Below, piece after piece: positions 59,790 to 64,000 of a stretch of 64,000 nt of DNA (position 1 is the first letter of the stretch; each line of letters opens with the position of its first letter). This DNA is from Capsicum annuum (lineage: Eukaryota; Streptophyta; Magnoliopsida; Solanales; Solanaceae). Under the pieces are notes generated by a model. It was not told the DNA's origin and made no database searches. It saw nothing but the letters and a program-made list of their open reading frames with translations. Location: contig NC_061116.1 in NCBI RefSeq assembly GCF_002878395.1, positions 125,111,112-125,175,111 of the forward strand. Reading direction: 5' to 3'. Both the position numbers and the translations under genes were made by a program.

Positions 59790-60125
59790 GCATCCAAGTT
59801 GATGGCCAAAGTGGTTGTTCGTCGCAGGTTTGATGGTCCACCATCTGTTACGTCACTTACTCTTCAGGAAACATTATTTCTGGATAAGGTATAACGGTCA
59901 AACTGGTGGACCTTCATAAGTCTGACAGTCCCCCATTTTGTTCGTCACTAAGTCATTCAGGATAGTAGCTTCTGGATAAGGTCTGACGGCACACCTGGTG
60001 GTCCGTCCCAATATTCATGGTCCACCATTTGGTTCGTCACTGAGTCTTTCCAAAGAGTAGCTTCTGGATAAGGTCTGACGGTCCAACTGGTGGTCCATTG
60101 TAAGTCTGACGGTCCACCATTTCTT
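59790..60125. repeat. 92-bp tandem repeat in the D LTR
   Basis: TGGATAAGG recurs at 59881, 59973 and 60065, exactly 92 bases apart. Each is followed by forms of GACGGTCCAACTGGTGGTCC and TCTGACGGTCCACCATTT. A partial unit precedes. The units are full of short GACGGTCC/GGACC-like inverted words. Confidence 0.92.
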
Positions 60126-60288
60126 CTATCAAAATCCTATTATTTTTACTTTTTCCAAGTTTCTTCTTGATTCACTCCTTTCCCTGAAAATCTAAAAAGA
60201 CTCATTAAATACTATTTTGGTTACTTGAAAACATATAATTTTCCCAGAAAGATGATTTCAAATATTCCATCAAAGACGAAACATCAAC

Positions 60289-61754
60289 ACCCTCAACTTA
60301 AGATAATTGCTTGTCCTCAATCAACTCAGCTCCTTATTGTGAACATGAACAATAAAATGACCTTCAACCAACCACTGAAAAATTTTGATGTAACTATTCA
60401 CCTATCATTTCACTTACATAAATTTAACACATCAGGGTCTATGCCCAGTATTTATCATAATTCAGCACATAAACATGGATGTTACATCCCACAAAGAGCA
60501 ATAAAACTCAAAAAAACTCCAGTTGCCCTCACAAAAATGAAATCCACCACTCATCACATGATGTGGACATAATCTAAACTCTGACACTCATCATAGAAGT
60601 TACAAACATAATCCAAGATACCCATAGGCTTGCCCTAGCCATACGACACCTCCTCACACTCGACTCCTTAGGATCAAACAGGTCTTTTCAAGGATTGTAA
60701 TGAGGCTTCAGGTTAGGTAAGGATATACTTTTGGATAAAGTGACTCATTAAGACTTAACTCTCCTTGCCATTGCATTACTATGACACAGATCAATTTATT
60801 TACCACTTCTAATAGCAGGCTCTTCTTCAAACATTTTTTTTTGAATGAATGAATAAAAAAGACAAGTATCACTAGTCACCCTCAACTTAAGGTGCATAAT
60901 ATCTTTGAACTGATCAGGGCCAAATTCTTTTAGACTGAGATTTTCACTCACTTTCCATTTAGCACTTGTACTTTGACAAAAATCACCCTCAACTGAGGTG
61001 TTTTCCCTAAGTTAAAGTGTCAAATACCCAAATATTGGGCCAAGGTCATAGTAGGATGCTAACTTCCAAAGGAGAGTAAATGAACTTTATTGGAATGTAA
61101 AACAAAAGAGTCCTACAGGCACAAGACGGCTTCAAATGAGATAAAAAAAAATTTTTGGTGGGATTATTTATTTAGGCTAAGTAAGCTAAAAGTACAAGAA
61201 GGCCTGTTATCCTATCCTATTGAATCCACTAGAAGACCGTACCAATGACTCAGGCAAGTTCTAGGCGTTAGACTATGCGAGAACTGAAAAATAAATCCTC
61301 ATACCCACCGACAACTGGACTAAACTTGTTTTGCAACTCTTGGAATGTTCATCAATGATTCATGCACCTCTTATAGAATAATGCCAAATGCAAAATTACT
61401 GAAGGTTATATACACATATTTGCGTGAATAAAGTAAATAATTACATACACATGCTCATAGTATTATGTCCAAATCATTCATCATCCATATTTACAATAAA
61501 GTACTGAACTGAAACATTTTATAGATAATCATTAAACACAGATATTTACAACACAAGCTACAGAATTTGAAATGCAATAATAAAAATACCCTAGATATGC
61601 CGATTCTACTAGATAGTACATTATTGGATTCAGAGTATCGACAACAACATCCAACCATGATGTAAATACACTCACCCCCACACAAAAAGATAAGCATTGT
61701 CCTCAAAGCAATAAAATACCACATATGGTTGGACTAGGCTATTTACTTCGCGTC
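60289..61754 (-). other. Polypurine tract and 3' noncoding region of element D
   Basis: The minus strand at 60289-60301 reads AAGTTGAGGGTGT, a polypurine tract. Phrases such as CACCCTCAACTTAAG, CTTGTCCTCAATCAA and CACCCCCACAC recur on the plus strand. No protein-like frame is seen. Confidence 0.65.
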
Positions 61755-63774
61755 CTATTCCTCTGAGGAATCTATCAGGTGGGGTAATGTACCTGCGTCC
61801 TCCTCATGTGCAATGTTATCCCCTATGGTGGTAGGAGCACTCACCACCACAACCTTCACAATTGGAGGAATCATCTCCTGAACTGATCCTGTACTTCGCC
61901 ACCTTTCTGGGGCAGCACTAGTAGAGACTCCTGCCGCTTCATTTTTTGCCTCCCTTTTTTTCCTTTCAGCTTCTTTCCTTGACTTCTTTGTAGGTCTTTT
62001 CAAGTTATGTTGATCTAACTCTTCGGGTGACATGGCTTCTCTTTTCCTCCTTTTTTCTTCTTTTCTTGCTGCTTTTTCATCTATTTGCTGCTTGCCTTTG
62101 TCTTTCACCAGTCTGCCCATCAGATCCAGAATACCTTTTTCATCATCACTTACCACTAAAGTCTGGTCAAATGTAGACGGCTATGAATTTTTCTCCTTTA
62201 ACTCTTCTATGTCAGCCTTTTCCTGCTCAAACTCTTCCATGAGCTTAGCAAGATCAGGGAGTGACAGTGAATCTAGACTTTTGTTGATGTGGGATTCTGA
62301 GTTATCCATTCTAACTTGAATAGTTTAAAATGTCCTGACTACTTCAGCCATAATTCCATCCACAGAAGGTTTAAAATCTCCAGCCCACTTTTCTAGCTAT
62401 TTCTAAAACCGCTTTTGATTTTTCACCACCTTAATAAAATTGTGCGGGTTAAACCTTTATTCCATAAAATCTGCTCCACCAGCAATCTATGTAGAATATT
62501 ACCCTACAAATGTACCCTGGGGCACATAATCAGGTGGTACATACGTGGTGATAGGTAAAGGCATACCTTCAGGCATTTCTATAGCATTAGGAATTAGTGC
62601 AGACTGAGGCTGATATGCTGGAGGTTTGGTCACACGAATTTCAAATTTCAATTCGTCCTTCGACTTATCAATGTCCTGCCTATGTGTAGCCTATACTTCG
62701 TTATAAACCCCACGAATCAGTGGCACACCAGCTTGTTTGGATAACCCAGTGATCAAACATGGGAAGGGTATAGAAGTGGTCACTTTATGTGCGTGCATGA
62801 ACATCTTGTTTGCAATTAGCTGGCAAAAATTAATTTGTCGTCTTAAAACTAAACTGGCTACTGCTACTGCTCTGTGATGATCCAAGTTTCCTTCTTCTTT
62901 TGTTGGCATTAACCTCAACCGAAAATAGCTCACCAGAACATAGCTTTAAATCTAAGAGTGAACTTTGCAATGCACTCTTTGAGAATAGACAACCAGGATG
63001 GATTTCCATCATCGGTCAATAAAGAAGTGGCCCAACGTCTCTGACTAGAAGCATTTTGCATTCTATACTCAAATCTGGGACAATGGATGGAGCCTCATAT
63101 CCTGGACCAAATAGCATCCTGTTAATTGTTTGGGATGAGATATCAACAGTGACCCCTTGAACTAAAACAGACTCCCTATTTGGTCTATTTAAGATTGGAG
63201 TCACCTTTGGGCATTTCGCTTTCACCAAACACAGATAATTTGTGAAGAATTCCATTACTCAATTTGGTTGGTACTCTCCTGGTGGTCTGCTCACCCATGC
63301 CAGTCCATATTCGTTGAACCGATTCTCTAACTGGAGATATTCATGAAGTTTTGTTGTTATAATCTGATATTCCTCTACGAATAATCTTCTGATCCCTCGA
63401 GATATAGGTGTCAACCCATCATAGAACTCTTTTTGTACTCTATCTATCTACCACCTGATAGCCTCTCAAATCTATGGATCCTTCCACCTGATAACATACT
63501 CACTCTCTGGTTCTGCCTCAGCATCAGGAACTTCCGTTTAATCCTCCATAATAACATTTTCAGTTTCACCTTTTACCGGCAACAGTTGAGTTACAGTAAT
63601 AGTTGCATCATTGGGGCTTGAACTTGTACTGCTAGAGGCACTCTCACTCTCCTCCTTAGATTGGGAGAGTATGAGAGCTTCTCTTTTATTTTTTCTAGTG
63701 TTGTAAGCCAGTACGGATGCATTCCTACCTAATTGAGATCTTCCTCCTATAGTTTGTGGAAGTTTAGGGGCCAT
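61755..63774 (-). pseudogene. Putative plant transposon protein (Transposase_32-like) ORF, broken
   Basis: The frame starts MAPKLPQTIGGRSQLGRNAS at 63774. A Ser-rich N-terminal part precedes a conserved region with EFYDGL, GVTVDISSQTINRMLFGPGY (63016-63255) and RRWATSLLTDDGNPSWLS. DHHRAVAVASLV and SIPFPCLITGL follow at 62691-62933. The C-terminal part is a highly charged Lys/Arg/Glu stretch (61755-62156) ending LPHLIDSSEE. Stops, and frameshifts near 63040 and 62930, break it. I recognise the middle as the solanaceous putative plant transposon protein domain often found in Athila-like elements. Its biochemical role is unknown. Confidence 0.75.
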
Positions 63775-64000
63775 AACACCTGAAAAAGAAGTAATGAATT
63801 AGTTCAAAATTCAAAAATAGTCATATCATGTAATTTTGACTTGTGATGGTCAAGTTGGCAGTCCGTCATGAATTTTACTGTCCACCAATTCAACCATCAC
63901 TTTTTATCTAGAAAGTGTCTTTTTAGAATGCTTTGTGACGGTCAAGTTGGCGGTCTATCATAAAGTTGACGGTCCACCATTTTAACCGTTACTTCTTATC
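63775..64000 (-). repeat. Leader of the D ORF with two 92-bp units
   Basis: GTGAYGGTCAAGTTGGC occurs at 63843 and 63935, 92 bases apart. Each is followed by a GTCYRTCAT word and a GTCCACCA word. The core is homologous to the LTR repeat at 59790-60125. The array reaches the window end, so its size is unknown. Confidence 0.85.

Larger units (their letters stand above)
58793..60288 (-). repeat. 3' LTR of element D
   Basis: It begins TGATACGCCCAAATTACA on the plus strand and includes AGCGGTCGCTGTCAAATA and GTCGAATCCAATAGGGAA, phrases I associate with Athila-type LTRs. The end at 60288 is inferred from the CATCA terminus followed by a polypurine tract. There is no second copy in the window. Confidence 0.7.
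58793..64000 (-). mobile_element. Athila-like element D with transposon-protein ORF (runs past the window)
   Basis: It has a 3' LTR (58793-60288, TGATACGCCC to AAACATCA on the plus strand), polypurine tract, noncoding stretch and a decayed ORF (61755-63774). The 5' part lies outside the window. The LTR-end and polypurine layout (CATCA then ACACCCTCAACTT) parallels element G (CATCG then CCACCCTACACTT). No gag, protease, reverse transcriptase or integrase is seen. The left flanking pentamer is GAGAC (58788-58792); its partner is out of view. Confidence 0.75.

Noticed and set aside
1..64000. An undescribed gene cluster or defence system
   Set aside because: Every sizeable coding trace is explained by retroelement gag-pol or the transposon-protein ORF; no intact host or novel gene set is visible.

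Overview
The window reads as nuclear DNA of a large-genome flowering plant, most likely a solanaceous one. It is AT-rich and has no convincing intact host gene. Almost every coding trace belongs to Ty3/gypsy LTR retrotransposons: Tekay/Del-type chromoviruses with a terminal chromodomain, and Athila/Tat-like elements. A tRNA-derived SINE resembles Solanaceae SINE families. The taxon is inferred from repeat types recalled from knowledge; no marker gene supports it.

Left part (1-17.6 kb). A plus-strand Tekay-like element enters the window at its integrase (1-1005), followed by its LTR from about 1111. That LTR is split by a complete but dead minus-strand Tekay-like element (3226-12799, with two LTRs of about 2.25 kb). 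Beyond it lie LTR remnant, a (TA)n tract, a 150-bp duplication, a SINE with an 8-bp target-site duplication (TSD), a degenerate 70-bp tandem array, a Helitron-like hairpin, a possible orphan promoter and a short exon-like fragment between 13-bp direct repeats.

Middle (17.6-41.8 kb). A 13.4-kb minus-strand Athila-like element (17595-31011) carries gag and a protease region but no reverse transcriptase or integrase. It was later hit by a 3.7-kb Tekay-like LTR that now stands alone (22057-25800, perfect TSD CATAT) and by a 1.6-kb Mutator-like element inside its 5' LTR (28085-29693). Next is a plus-strand gag-only deletion derivative of a Tekay-like element with three LTR segments (31606-39701). 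A 5'-truncated plus-strand Athila-like element follows (39702-41769).

Right part (41.8-64 kb) is a nest on the minus strand. Tekay-like element A (3' LTR at 41770-43919) is interrupted in its gag-protease region by a complete relative, element BC (47465-58212, perfect TSD AAAGC). Its remaining gag (58213-58792) is cut by an Athila-like element D (58793 to the window end). D carries an ORF resembling the solanaceous 'putative plant transposon protein' and 92-bp repeats at two places.

All polyproteins are broken by stops, frameshifts and loss of catalytic residues, so no autonomous element is visible. The strongest evidence in the window is structural: matching LTR ends, primer-binding sites, polypurine tracts and TSDs.
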